A stretch of DNA of 64,000 nt, from the NCBI RefSeq assembly GCF_900000175.1, contig NZ_CWGJ01000012.1, positions 62,001-126,000 of the forward strand, read 5' to 3'. Below are positions 8,212 through 18,170 of this stretch, one piece after another (position 1 is the first letter of the stretch; each line of letters opens with the position of its first letter). Both the position numbers and the translations under genes were made by a program. Source of the stretch: Estrella lausannensis (GTDB taxonomy: Bacteria; Chlamydiota; Chlamydiia; Chlamydiales; Criblamydiaceae). The notes below the pieces were generated by a model. The model had not been told where the DNA came from, searched no databases, and saw nothing but the letters and a program-made list of their open reading frames with translations.

Positions 8212-9800
8212 AAATCTTAGTCGTGGATGATGAAAAAGCAACAGAATCCCTGTTCACCCAACGGTTCAAAGAAGAGATCAAGCAGGGGTTGTTTGAGTTT
8301 TCATTTGCCTCCTCGGGAGAAGAGGCCCTAGATAAACTATCACACCAAGACAGTACCAATGCCACCCTCATCCTCTCCGATATCAATATGCCAGGCATAT
8401 CGGGGCTGCAGCTTTTGAAATCCTTAAAAAACCTCTATCCCGAAATGCCGGTGATGATGGTGACCGCTTATGGAGATGAAGCCAACCACATGAAGGCGAT
8501 GGCATACAAAGCGGACGGCTTTATCAACAAGCCCATCGATTTTGCCGCGCTGAAAGATAAGATCATTAAGTACGGCCCCGACAAGGAGAGTAAGGGCAGG
8601 CACGTCCCTCAGTCTTCAGTCATCCCCAATAAAATTCTCGTCGTCGATGACGAACCGGCGCTGGAAGCGCTGATCAGGCAGAAATTCAGACAACAGATAA
8701 AAAACAACGAGATGGAGTTCCATTTCGCCTCAAACGGCGTGGAGGCTTTAAAATTCATCGAACAAGACCCTGACATCGGCATCATCTTAACGGATATCAA
8801 CATGCCTGAGATGGACGGACTGACTTTCCTCTCCAAGCTGAAGGAGAAAAAAAGACTGTTCCGCTCGATTGTCATCTCCGCTTATGGCGACATGGAAAAT
8901 ATCCGCGCCGCCATGAACCTCGGAGCGTCCGATTTCATCACCAAACCAATCGATCTTAAAGACCTTGCCACAACGTTAGAAAAGATCACCGACCAGTACA
9001 ACTTTTTGAAAGAGGGAGCGATCGCCCAGAACCGCATCATCGAGTATAAAAAGGAACTGGAGATCGCAAGCTATATCCAGCAAACTTTCATTCCACACAA
9101 CTTCAACCCCTATCCGGGCAACAAATCCGTTGAAATTTTCGGTAAAATGTTCCCGGCAAAAGAGGTAAGCGGTGATTTTTTCGACTTTTTTCCGATCACA
9201 GCGGAAAGGCTCGGATTTGTGATCGCCGATGTGTCAGGCAAAGGAGTGCCGGCAGCCCTCTTCATGGTGATGAGCAAAACCCTTCTGCGATCGACAGCGC
9301 TGACAAATCCTTCCCCCAAATCCTGCGTTCAGCAAGTCAGCCACTACCTCTGCTACAATAACGAATCGATGATGTTCGTAACCTCCTTTTATGGTGTTTT
9401 AAACATCAAAACCGGAGAAGTCGTCTATTGCGATGCCGGCCACCATCCGCCCTACATCTTGTCGGCAGATGGCAATCTTCAGCAGATCCCCAAAGATGGC
9501 GGAATCGCCTTGGGAATTATCGATGATCTAGAGAGGGAGCACTCGCTTTACGTCGAAAAGAAAATACAGTTGCAGAAAGGGGATTCCATCATCCTTTTCA
9601 CGGACGGCGTCACCGAAGCGATCAATAAAAAGGGTGAGATCTATCCAAAAGAGAGACTCGAAAATCTGATAAGAAGACATGCGCGGCAAGACTTCTCGCT
9701 CTTGGTCAGCAACCTAAAAAATGACCTGACCGATTTCTCAGAAGGCCAGGGACAATACGATGATATCACCCTTCTTTGCATCAGGTGGAAGGGGGAGTAA
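8208..9800 (+). CDS. Response regulator with two receiver domains and a PP2C/SpoIIE phosphatase output
   Basis: Domain order in 530 residues: receiver 1 (1-~120; acidic pair DDE, phospho-Asp58 in LSDINMP, Lys108 in NKPID), receiver 2 (~141-258; Asp196 in LTDINMP, Lys246 in TKPID), a short helical linker, then an RsbU/SpoIIE-type PPM phosphatase (~285-528) with KEVSGDFFD, DVSGKGVPAA, DAGHHPP and FTDGVTEA metal-site motifs. Such proteins dephosphorylate an anti-sigma-factor antagonist, so the phosphorelay may feed a partner-switching (Rsb-like) circuit; the target is not in this window. It overlaps the kinase by 4 bases. Confidence 0.9.
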   Translation: MKILVVDDEKATESLFTQRFKEEIKQGLFEFSFASSGEEALDKLSHQDSTNATLILSDINMPGISGLQLLKSLKNLYPEMPVMMVTAYGDEANHMKAMAYKADGFINKPIDFAALKDKIIKYGPDKESKGRHVPQSSVIPNKILVVDDEPALEALIRQKFRQQIKNNEMEFHFASNGVEALKFIEQDPDIGIILTDINMPEMDGLTFLSKLKEKKRLFRSIVISAYGDMENIRAAMNLGASDFITKPIDLKDLATTLEKITDQYNFLKEGAIAQNRIIEYKKELEIASYIQQTFIPHNFNPYPGNKSVEIFGKMFPAKEVSGDFFDFFPITAERLGFVIADVSGKGVPAALFMVMSKTLLRSTALTNPSPKSCVQQVSHYLCYNNESMMFVTSFYGVLNIKTGEVVYCDAGHHPPYILSADGNLQQIPKDGGIALGIIDDLEREHSLYVEKKIQLQKGDSIILFTDGVTEAINKKGEIYPKERLENLIRRHARQDFSLLVSNLKNDLTDFSEGQGQYDDITLLCIRWKGE

Positions 9801-12654
9801 AATCGGCAGTCAGGACTTTATCCACGACTTAAAAAACGCCGTCGCAGGGTTGGTGAAAAGCGATGCTGCAACGCGTATAGTCTACAGCCAGGACGCTTCC
9901 ATTTTCGAAATCGAACCGATCGCTGTCTTTCAGCCCATCCACAGCGAGGATATCAAAGCTGCACTAAAGGTCGCAAAAGAACATGGAGTGCCCATCATTG
10001 CGCGTGGGGCCGCAACAGGAATTACCGGAGGGTGCTTAGGAAGGGGTCTCGTCATCGACTTGACAAGGCATTTAAACCGCATCCTTGATGTCAACTGCGA
10101 GGAGGGGTATGCGATCGTCGAGCCGGGGGTAATCCAAGATGACCTCAACAAGCACCTCGAACCCTTCGGCCTAAGACTCGGGCCTGAGACCTCGACCGGA
10201 AACCGGGCTACCGTGGGGGGGATGCTGGCAAACAACGCTGCCGGCTCCGAATCCCTTCGATTCGGCTGCATGGCAGACCACATTTTGGAAGTGGAAACCC
10301 TTCTTGCCGATGCGACATCTATCGTGCTAAAGCAGATGCCCTACCCCAGTTTACCCGAGCACTCCCCTCCCCTGCTTTCAAAAATTGCCAAGGTTCGCTC
10401 CTCGTATGAAGCCGATATTCACTCAAGCTATCCAAAACTGCCCAGAATTTCCTCCGGGTACCGCCTGGATGCCCTGACAGATTCCTTAGATAGTATCAAC
10501 CTGGCCAAACTTTTTGCCGGCTCCGAAGGAACGCTGGGCATTGCCACCAAGCTTAAAGTCAAAGTCGTTCCGCGCATTAAAAACAAAGCCATGATTCTGG
10601 CCGAATTCACCACCCTGAAGCAGGCGATGAAAGCAGTACCGCTGATCTTAAAGGACGCACCCTTCTCATTGGAATTGATCGACGACAAAATCATAGATTC
10701 GGCAAAAAAAAGCAGGTACTTAAAAAGAGCGATGCCGCTGATTTCAAACCCGAAAGCAGTGCTCGCCATACAGTTTGACCACGAAGACCCTGATCTGTTA
10801 AGGGAACTCATCGAAGAGGTTGCCTACCGTCTACGGATCTCCCTAGATGATACGCATCTGTCGACAGTCTACGATCCAAGAGATATCCAGGCGGTGCTCG
10901 ATACCAGAAAAGCGGGCTTGGGACTCCTTTTATCCAAGCGTGATTACTCACGCGCTGTCGCCTTTATAGAGGATCTTTCGGTTCCGCCGGCAAAACTTCC
11001 CGGCTTTATCGAGGATTTTTTAAATTTAATGTCATCCCATAATAAAGACGCGGGAATTTATGGCCATGCCGGCGCCGGCTGCCTTCACATCAGGCCTTAT
11101 GTCGATCTGCGCCACAAAACAGAGCGGATGACTATGTTCAAAATGATGGAAGAGACCCTTCAGCTGATCAAAAGGCATGGAGGGGTTTTAAGCGGCGAGC
11201 ATGGAGACGGTTTGATCCGCACTTCTTTCAACAAAGAACTCTTTGGAAAACAGATCTACCAGGCATTTGTCGAAGTCAAGAAGGCTTTCGATCCTGGTAA
11301 CATCCTGAATCCCGGCAAAGTAGTCGGCGACTTAAGTCCACTCGAACATTTAAGACGTTATCCCGATCAAGACCTACCTTTCGAGCCTTTTTTCGACTTC
11401 TCAAAAGAAGGTGGATTCGATCTCTCCATCGATCTATGCAACGGCAACGGACTCTGCAGAAAGAAAGAGGGTGTGATGTGTCCGTCATTTCAGGCGACTA
11501 GGGATGAATATGATACTACCCGTGCGCGCGCGGAAATATTGCGAGCCTGGATCAGCGGCGGAAAGGGATTTAAAGTCAGCGACGAGGACGTCCTTCAAGT
11601 TTTAGATCTTTGCCTGATGTGTAAAGGGTGCAAAAAAGAGTGCCCCTCGCAGGTGGATATGGCGAAGATTAAAGCCGAAGTTCTCTACCAAAATCAACAC
11701 AAGATGGGAACCGGCATAAGGAGCTTCCTGTTTGGACACATGGGACTTTTCCTCTATGGGGCATCCATGTTATGGCCTCTTCCTCAACTACTTCAGGGAT
11801 CATCTTTGGAGCGCCGCTTCAAGAAAATGATGGGGATTGCGGAGGAAAGAAGCTTACCTCTGCCCGCTTTAAGGCCTTTCACTGAGCTCTTCAGAGCGAA
11901 AAAGCCACGAGGCGACGCGGCCAAAGTCATCTTGTTTAACGACACGTTCAATCAGTACCTATCGCCTCATATAGGTCTTAAGGCAGCCTCGTTTCTCGAA
12001 GCCCACGGGTTTTCAGTGGTGTCTCCCCCCTATAGATGCTGCGGAAGAACATTTATCTCTAAGGGAATGCTTAATGAAGCGCTCGGCACGGCCATACGGC
12101 TGGTCAAAACATTTTACCCTTATGCACAAAAAGGAATCCCCATCATCGGAATTGAACCAAGCTGCATCCTGACGCTCCGGGATGAAATCCCCTCTCTCAT
12201 TCAGAAGCAAAGACCGGATCTCTCCCCTGAAGCTGCCGCCGTCGCAAAAGCTGCTATGACCTTTGAGGAGTTTCTGTACGGCTACCTGAAGGAAGGGGGA
12301 ACCATTCTCTGCAAAGAACCGGAAAAAGAGGTCGATGTTCTCTTGCATACGCACTGTCACGACACAGCCGAGACCGGAAGAGAACCAGCCAGGTCCATTT
12401 TAAAAGCGGTTCCTTTTATAAAAGTGCAGGAGGCAGAGGAGGGGTGCTGCGGGATGGCCGGCTCTTTCGGTTATGAAGAGGAGCATTTCGATCTTTCCAT
12501 GAAGATCGGCGAGCTTAAACTTTTGCCGGCTGTGCGGCGTTTTACAGACAGTGGAGTCGTAGTATCCAATGGAACGTCTTGCCGCAGCCAGATTCAATTC
12601 GGCACAAAAAAAGAAGCTCTGCACATGGCAGAGCTTCTTCACCGTTATCTTTAG
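9760..12654 (+). CDS. FAD-linked oxidase/Fe-S fusion (D-lactate or glycolate dehydrogenase-like, YdiJ type)
   Basis: The 964-residue fusion has an FAD-binding type-4 domain (~40-200; RGAATGITGG, ETSTGNRATVGGM), an FAD-oxidase C-terminal domain (~270-530; YGHAGAGCLH, SGEHGDG), two cysteine clusters for [4Fe-4S] (around CNGNGLCRKKEGVMCPS and CLMCKGCKKECPS), then CCG-type modules (YRCCGR, HCHD, EGCCGMAGSFG). It should oxidise a 2-hydroxy acid and pass electrons to quinone or another carrier at the membrane. ATG 9760 lies inside the regulator gene (41-base overlap); it is kept because the first conserved helix (DFIHDLKNAV) begins just after and no ATG follows soon. Its functional link to the kinase pair is unknown. 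Confidence 0.88.
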   Translation: MISPFFASGGRGSKIGSQDFIHDLKNAVAGLVKSDAATRIVYSQDASIFEIEPIAVFQPIHSEDIKAALKVAKEHGVPIIARGAATGITGGCLGRGLVIDLTRHLNRILDVNCEEGYAIVEPGVIQDDLNKHLEPFGLRLGPETSTGNRATVGGMLANNAAGSESLRFGCMADHILEVETLLADATSIVLKQMPYPSLPEHSPPLLSKIAKVRSSYEADIHSSYPKLPRISSGYRLDALTDSLDSINLAKLFAGSEGTLGIATKLKVKVVPRIKNKAMILAEFTTLKQAMKAVPLILKDAPFSLELIDDKIIDSAKKSRYLKRAMPLISNPKAVLAIQFDHEDPDLLRELIEEVAYRLRISLDDTHLSTVYDPRDIQAVLDTRKAGLGLLLSKRDYSRAVAFIEDLSVPPAKLPGFIEDFLNLMSSHNKDAGIYGHAGAGCLHIRPYVDLRHKTERMTMFKMMEETLQLIKRHGGVLSGEHGDGLIRTSFNKELFGKQIYQAFVEVKKAFDPGNILNPGKVVGDLSPLEHLRRYPDQDLPFEPFFDFSKEGGFDLSIDLCNGNGLCRKKEGVMCPSFQATRDEYDTTRARAEILRAWISGGKGFKVSDEDVLQVLDLCLMCKGCKKECPSQVDMAKIKAEVLYQNQHKMGTGIRSFLFGHMGLFLYGASMLWPLPQLLQGSSLERRFKKMMGIAEERSLPLPALRPFTELFRAKKPRGDAAKVILFNDTFNQYLSPHIGLKAASFLEAHGFSVVSPPYRCCGRTFISKGMLNEALGTAIRLVKTFYPYAQKGIPIIGIEPSCILTLRDEIPSLIQKQRPDLSPEAAAVAKAAMTFEEFLYGYLKEGGTILCKEPEKEVDVLLHTHCHDTAETGREPARSILKAVPFIKVQEAEEGCCGMAGSFGYEEEHFDLSMKIGELKLLPAVRRFTDSGVVVSNGTSCRSQIQFGTKKEALHMAELLHRYL

Positions 12655-12670
12655 CCTTTTTTACCTAAAG

Positions 12671-15085
12671 TTAGCACTGGAAATGGTTCCAGCCGGTGTC
12701 GAAATCGGCCAGATTCTCATCACAGTTCCTTGCCCAGAAACGCTGATGATGACCCACTAAAGCTTTAGCTTCCATGTCAAGCCCCTCTTCTCTTTCGGTC
12801 AGCTTCGGGGTAATCGCGTAGAAAGAAAGCGCCTGAGAGTTGAAGAGATAAAGCTTCTCTTTTGTCTTCGGGCCGTATGTGTAGTAAGATTTGAAATCTT
12901 TCTTATCTTTCCTGAGCACCTGTCCACTGACGAAAACGTTGACTTCGATGCCGAAAGCATTGGCAAACACTTCCAGCTCAAGCTCGTTGTAATCATCACG
13001 CAGTCTCTTAGCCTGGGTCGGCTTCAAACCGGGATCTTGACCTCTCAGCCATTTGCAGTACTGGTCGGTTGTCCAACCTTCTGTCATCACCGTTTTACCG
13101 GGTAGGCGTTTTCTCGTGCGCTCCATGATTTTTTGCGACCACTTCACGCTGTTTTTCTCGATGCAACCGGCCATTGCCTGCCTGATTCTAAGCGGGCTGA
13201 TTTCGGCCTTATTTCCAGCGCCCTGAAGAAGGGAGATGCTTAGCGATGAGAAGAGACATCCGTGATCTAGGTTACCGCCTTCATTGATATCTAAGTGAAT
13301 GACGCGGAAGAACTTCTTGATCTCTTCGAGCGCTTTGCTGGAGTCTGCCGGCAGAGTCAGGGTTTTGCTCTTGTCGTCAATCGACTCGTGTAAAAGCTGC
13401 GATCCTCTCTTGGAAAGGCCGGTCAAGATCCTGTGGGACTTAAGCAGCGTCGAGCGGATTTCCTGATTCAGCCACGGCTTGCTCACATTGGACCAATCCA
13501 CCGATTTCGCCTCTTGATCTAAGCTGTCAAGAGTTGCCACGTTGTCTGTCGCAAAATGGTTCAGTTTCGTAGTAAAGAGGCCATGGTATCTATCCATCAG
13601 GGCCAAAGCGATCTCTTCGATCAGCTCATTGGCGATCAGAAGATCCTTATTGACTCCCTCCAGATCAAGAGGCTCTGTCAAAAGAGGTTTCAGAAGAAGC
13701 TTCTCCAGCGTCTTCATCTCTTCGAACTCATCCTCATAGCGGGCCAGAATCCATTTAGCAGCGAGCGGGTCGATGCCTCTTGGGAATTTGGATGGATCGG
13801 ATGGCGACCAGCCGTCTCTGTTCTTATAGAGAATCACATCTTTCGACCCGTCCGGTGCTTCAGCTCTATAGGCAATTGATGGGTCTACCTGGAGCGAGCC
13901 GCCTTTGCCGTCTTCATTAAGAATAACGTGAGGGACTAATGTACAGTCAGCGGTTACGCCTGCTGCATCAAGCATCAGGAAAACCATATGCTTAAAGATT
14001 GCCAGCTGATATTGCTTGGCCGCTTCAGAAGCTTCGGCAAGCTGATAGCTCTTGTTAAAACGGATCTCGCCCTCGTCGGCTTTCTGCAGAAGATTGAGCA
14101 TTGCCCAATCCGCAGCGGATCCAAGCAGATCTTCCATCGTGGATTTGCCATTCAACCACTTGCCTTGTTCGGATGGGATGGTGTCTTGAATGGGCACTCC
14201 CCACTGATTTTTTTGGATTATCCCACCAACGACTCTGGTCTTCTTCTTATCTTTGTACTTTCCACTGATATTGATATCGTCGCCTTCGCGCTTCTTATAA
14301 AGAGGCTCAACATAGCCGAGCTTTTTGGATATCGAAGAGGTTAACGGATTGATATCGATGGAAACGTCATCATCAGCTGCACCTAAGAGATTAGCAATGT
14401 CGGCTTCCAGCTCCTCTCTCTCTGCGATGATCTGGCTAATCTGCTCTTGGGCTGAAGAGGCATTCGCTCTCAAGTTGCGCTGTTCTACAAGTCCTTGCAG
14501 CTGCTCGTTAAGCTGTCTTGCACGCTGTTCGATGCGGCCGTGCTCGGTGAAAAGATTCCTGATTCTGTCTTTCGCCGGCGCCGTTTCGTTTAGGCGGCTG
14601 GCCTGATAGGCTTCAAACTGCTTCAACTCGGTTGTTTCGCCATCAAGCACTTCCACTCTCGACTTTAAGAAAGCCAGCCACACAATCGATGCGATACCAA
14701 GAGTTACGATGTTCAAGAAAACAATTCCAATCAGCCTAAGAGCAGACAGGGCCGCGCTTTGCACCTGCTCTTCCTGATAGCCGACGTCACCGGGTTTAAG
14801 CTCAAAGTCATAGGCATTGATATTGGCCGCGATGTAGTCTTTAATGAGATGCTGGAGTATGTTCTGGCGATGAGCCTTCACAGCAAGCTCGAGAATGTGA
14901 GCGATCAGCTTACCACGGTTGAAACGTACAGCAGGATGGTCGTTGATGAAACTGTCCATCCCCTCTTTCCACACTCTTCCCTCAGGAGATTTAAAAAAGG
15001 CGGTGGGCGTGATCGCCAGGGAACCGATCTGAGCGGGTGTGTATATACCATACTCGTGATTGAATCGGGAAATAATGGTACTCAT
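12671..15085 (-). CDS. Predicted secreted/membrane protein with C-terminal OTU-like cysteine-protease domain, catalytic His apparently lost
   Basis: The 804-residue protein is a paralogue of the next gene over its whole length. Order: N-terminal region; a 30-residue hydrophobic segment (~111-141, containing FLNIVTLGI); a coiled coil (~150-235); a middle domain; then, at ~595-762, the series DHGCLFSSLS (Asp607, Cys610), LELEVFANAFGIEVNVF and LYLFNS...FYAI. This follows the OTU pattern D-G-x-C-L-F ... E-x-x-A-x-A ... I-x-V-F ... H-Y. At the His position the residue is Leu753, so deubiquitinase activity is doubtful. It ends FDTGWNHFQC. A type III effector role is inference; OTU proteases (ChlaOTU) are known effectors in chlamydiae. 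Homology was judged by eye only. Confidence 0.6.
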   Translation of the reverse strand: MSTIISRFNHEYGIYTPAQIGSLAITPTAFFKSPEGRVWKEGMDSFINDHPAVRFNRGKLIAHILELAVKAHRQNILQHLIKDYIAANINAYDFELKPGDVGYQEEQVQSAALSALRLIGIVFLNIVTLGIASIVWLAFLKSRVEVLDGETTELKQFEAYQASRLNETAPAKDRIRNLFTEHGRIEQRARQLNEQLQGLVEQRNLRANASSAQEQISQIIAEREELEADIANLLGAADDDVSIDINPLTSSISKKLGYVEPLYKKREGDDINISGKYKDKKKTRVVGGIIQKNQWGVPIQDTIPSEQGKWLNGKSTMEDLLGSAADWAMLNLLQKADEGEIRFNKSYQLAEASEAAKQYQLAIFKHMVFLMLDAAGVTADCTLVPHVILNEDGKGGSLQVDPSIAYRAEAPDGSKDVILYKNRDGWSPSDPSKFPRGIDPLAAKWILARYEDEFEEMKTLEKLLLKPLLTEPLDLEGVNKDLLIANELIEEIALALMDRYHGLFTTKLNHFATDNVATLDSLDQEAKSVDWSNVSKPWLNQEIRSTLLKSHRILTGLSKRGSQLLHESIDDKSKTLTLPADSSKALEEIKKFFRVIHLDINEGGNLDHGCLFSSLSISLLQGAGNKAEISPLRIRQAMAGCIEKNSVKWSQKIMERTRKRLPGKTVMTEGWTTDQYCKWLRGQDPGLKPTQAKRLRDDYNELELEVFANAFGIEVNVFVSGQVLRKDKKDFKSYYTYGPKTKEKLYLFNSQALSFYAITPKLTEREEGLDMEAKALVGHHQRFWARNCDENLADFDTGWNHFQC

Positions 15086-15226
15086 ATTACCTCTTTAACT
15101 TTTCTATCTACTATATATTACTTCTATAACTGCTTAGAGAGTGCCCACAAACTGAAACTGACTTGAGTTTGGGGCGATCTCCATTGGGATGGCGGCTACC
15201 ATTAAACCTTAAACCGCCCTATCCAC

Positions 15227-17590
15227 TCAGAAACTGTTTGTCGGCGGCATTTTAAACGAATGCCAGCTACCGTATTCGATGCCATCGTTCTCACCCCAGT
15301 AGCTTTTGGCATAGTTCAATGCCCTCTTCAAATCCGACGGATCGTTAAACTTAGATGCCCTGACTTTCGGAAATAGAGCATACCAGGAGTGTCCGTTGCT
15401 GCAGAAGAGCGTTATCCTCTCTGGAGCGTTGATAGCGCCATAATGCCTCGTCGATGTGATGCGGCCATCCTTGACAGAATAAGCACCGCCATTACAGAAC
15501 ACCTCAACATGCAGGCCCAAAGCCCTGCAAAGCAACTCAATCTCCAAGTCGCCCATCTGATAATTGCTTCTGTTAGTGAGTCCATTTGCATGCCAGTCAA
15601 TAGCCTTTCCTTTCAGGAAATCGGCGTAGATGTTCCAGGACCAGCCTATCTCATGTCCCTGTTTTGTCTCCGCATTGATGAACGTATACAAACGCTCTCC
15701 GGCGCCCGCCTCCAGATAGCTGGCGATGAAGTTCTTCAAACGCTGGGGACTGATGTCGCTTTTGGATTTGGCGCCCTGCAGCAATACACCCGCGAGAGCA
15801 CTGAAAAGACATCCTTGGGAATTGATCCCCAAGTGCATCCACCAATACTGATCTGTCAACCCTTGCATATTGGAGAGGGTTTTAATCTGGCTGTTATCTG
15901 TATATTTCGTTAGGAGGCAATCTGAAATTTTATTCCAGACAGGTGCGATTTGCTGTCTTGTGCGCTCTAAGTCTGCGATCAAAGCTTCGTCCTCAAAGGC
16001 AAGGGGCAACTCAAGAGGATTCCAGCTCACGATCTTCTTCAACTCAGCTTCCTCGTCATCCTCTACAGTCTCCGCTTCAGCCTGCTTTGGCTCTTTGAAG
16101 TAGACATCGATGTCATCATCATTGAAGAAATCACCCCAGACATCATCCAAAGAGGACTGATATCTGCGCTGCAAAGCGCTGGCGATATCGGCTATGAGCA
16201 GTTCAGCATTCTTGATCGCCTCTGCACGCTGGTTCTTCTCGCCTTTCATAGCTTTTGCTTTCTTCAGGTCGTCGCTTTCATGCGGAGTCATCGGATCTAA
16301 GATGAGAGCTTCCAACGCAGATCTTGTTTCGGCATTCATACCATGCAGAAGATAGTAGGCCGAAACTGGATCAACTCCATTGGAGGGAGGATCAAGAGGA
16401 GGTGTCCAACCATCATGATGGCTGAAAATGACGTCCGAATCGCTCACCCAGTAAGGCTGCGAAGCGCTGACTTTCAGCCCGGATTCATTGAGGACGATAG
16501 AAATGTGGTCTTTTCCTGACTTCTTAACACCTGCATCCATCAGCATCTTATAGGCCATCCATTTATAGATGGCGCTGATCGCATCACCGTGTTTTTTATC
16601 GAAGACACCGCCGCCGATCTCGACAAAATCGCTGAGTAGCTTGGAGCTTTTGTTAAATTTGACTTTTCCCTGGCCATTTTTTTGAAGCAATTCGCGGGTA
16701 GCCAGGTCAAAATGGGCAGTGAGAAGCTCTTCCATGGTGCTGCAGCCATTCACTGCGGGTCTAGACCTTGGCTCGGCGGAGGTGATATCTGTTGCTTTGA
16801 CAGTATAGAGCGGCTTTACCCATCCCTTTCTGGTTTCAGAACTATCCCCATTGGTCGCCATTTCAGAAGGTATCTCAACCTCGGCATCATCGGCATCAAA
16901 AGAACTTGCGACAGTATGGAAAAGCGATTTAGCCTCTACCAGCTTACTTTTCTCCTCATTCAATCTTTCAAGGAGATGAGGATCTGCTCCGGGAAGTGTT
17001 TCAAGCTGTACTGTGATCTGCTGGATATTGTTCTCGGCCTGAACTACCTGGACTTGTTGATGCTGCACTTGTCTTGCAGCTTCAGTCACTTGTCTCTTCA
17101 AGTTATGGACCTTTATTAAAGTTTCCGCGACAAAGCTCTCGTGTTTGGCCTTTTTGTCGGAGAGGTCTACTATTGCCTTTTGCTGCAGGTAGATCGAAGC
17201 GACTCCGTAGAGCCCCAAAGTGACGATGTTTAGGAAAATCTGCCCAATGACCTTCAAAATCGTGAGAGCGACGCTGCTGTTTTTATTGTTTCTGGCAGCT
17301 TCTGCATTATTGATAAAATGTACCCAGCGCGCGCTAGCTCCAAATTCCTGAATAGCCACTTGCGGGTGAGAAACTGTGGAATGCTTTCTTTGCATAAAAA
17401 GGGCAAGCTCAGCACGATTGGCCGGACAATCCATGTCAGGATTATCGCTGAAGTATTGGTGAAGGGCATTTTCCCAGGTGGGGTGTAGTTGCATGAAATC
17501 TTCCGGCGACTGCATGAGTGGATGATCATCCCTTGCCAACCCCTGAATCCAATTATCATTTTGGGAGTTTCCCACACCGAATAAATTCAT
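15227..17590 (-). CDS. Predicted OTU-like cysteine-protease effector, candidate active paralogue
   Basis: The 787-residue paralogue of the 804-residue protein shares FLNIVTLG in the hydrophobic segment (~105-136), a Gln-rich coiled coil (~145-225), LLQKNGQGKVKFNKS, a GWTPPLDPPSNGVDP block and the C-terminal catalytic-like domain (~583-745): SQGCLFSALA with Cys594, DLEIELLCRALGLHVEVF, ITLFCSNGHSWYALF with His734. The Cys and His fit an OTU pair; the usual Asp three residues before the Cys is Ser here. The 141-base gap to the other paralogue suggests tandem duplication. It probably acts on host ubiquitin after secretion, but this is inferred. The single hydrophobic segment could equally be an inclusion-membrane anchor. 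Confidence 0.6.
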   Translation of the reverse strand: MNLFGVGNSQNDNWIQGLARDDHPLMQSPEDFMQLHPTWENALHQYFSDNPDMDCPANRAELALFMQRKHSTVSHPQVAIQEFGASARWVHFINNAEAARNNKNSSVALTILKVIGQIFLNIVTLGLYGVASIYLQQKAIVDLSDKKAKHESFVAETLIKVHNLKRQVTEAARQVQHQQVQVVQAENNIQQITVQLETLPGADPHLLERLNEEKSKLVEAKSLFHTVASSFDADDAEVEIPSEMATNGDSSETRKGWVKPLYTVKATDITSAEPRSRPAVNGCSTMEELLTAHFDLATRELLQKNGQGKVKFNKSSKLLSDFVEIGGGVFDKKHGDAISAIYKWMAYKMLMDAGVKKSGKDHISIVLNESGLKVSASQPYWVSDSDVIFSHHDGWTPPLDPPSNGVDPVSAYYLLHGMNAETRSALEALILDPMTPHESDDLKKAKAMKGEKNQRAEAIKNAELLIADIASALQRRYQSSLDDVWGDFFNDDDIDVYFKEPKQAEAETVEDDEEAELKKIVSWNPLELPLAFEDEALIADLERTRQQIAPVWNKISDCLLTKYTDNSQIKTLSNMQGLTDQYWWMHLGINSQGCLFSALAGVLLQGAKSKSDISPQRLKNFIASYLEAGAGERLYTFINAETKQGHEIGWSWNIYADFLKGKAIDWHANGLTNRSNYQMGDLEIELLCRALGLHVEVFCNGGAYSVKDGRITSTRHYGAINAPERITLFCSNGHSWYALFPKVRASKFNDPSDLKRALNYAKSYWGENDGIEYGSWHSFKMPPTNSF

Positions 17591-17875
17591 ATATTCCTCA
17601 CTACAATTATAAAATATCTATAAAGAGAGCCAACTATAATAAAAAACGAGAATAATTTCAAATCAAAAAACACTCGTGACACAGCTTCTAAAAAAAGACA
17701 AGATATCAAAAATGAATTAAGATTTTATTAAGAGACCCGTTTAACTTTCCTCTTTTATATCCCACTGAAAACAAGCGGCTTTCATCAATTAAAAAACCAT
17801 CGATTTCTAAGACTGTTAACAGCATTTTCGCCTGGCGATTTCCATCGAAATTATCTCATAATTTGGCAGGGGAGT

Positions 17876-17992
17876 TTTGAAAAATCCTTGGGATTGAAAG
17901 ATTCTATGTTATTATTTGGTGACTTGTAATCTTTAAATCCTGGAGAGCTTTCTCCTGGCCAAAAACCAAATTTTAGAGGGAATTTCGGTATA
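17876..17992. repeat. Family A repeat, right two-thirds
   Basis: The sequence runs from GATTGAAAGATTC through GGTGACTTGTAATC and GGAGAGCTTTCTCC to AATTTCGGTATA. The 17591-18170 gap also holds an AT-rich 180 bases upstream of the 787-residue gene (likely its promoter region), the palindrome CTGTTAACAG near 17813, and ~175 bases after the repeat in which I see no gene. Confidence 0.75.
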
Positions 17993-18170
17993 GGGAGGGC
18001 TGAGTGCCGAAAGTGCGCCAATGCCGGCTTTGGACAAAAAGGGGTGGTTAGAAATTCAATTTATAAAGACAGAGAAAGAGAGAACACCTGCGAATTGTAA
18101 CTGCTCTTCTTGACAGGATGAACGGATCGATTCCAAGGAACGGACTGCCTGAATCGGATCCAGATAAAAT

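Noticed and set aside
9760-9850. A later start (TTG/GTG near 9850) for the FAD oxidase to avoid overlap with the regulator
   Set aside because: It would remove the first conserved helix of the family (DFIHDLKNAV) and has no better ribosome site.
14759-15166. A 135-codon plus-strand frame opposite the OTU-like paralogue
   Set aside because: It is antisense to the N-terminal part of a frame supported by homology to its neighbour; no ribosome site or motif.
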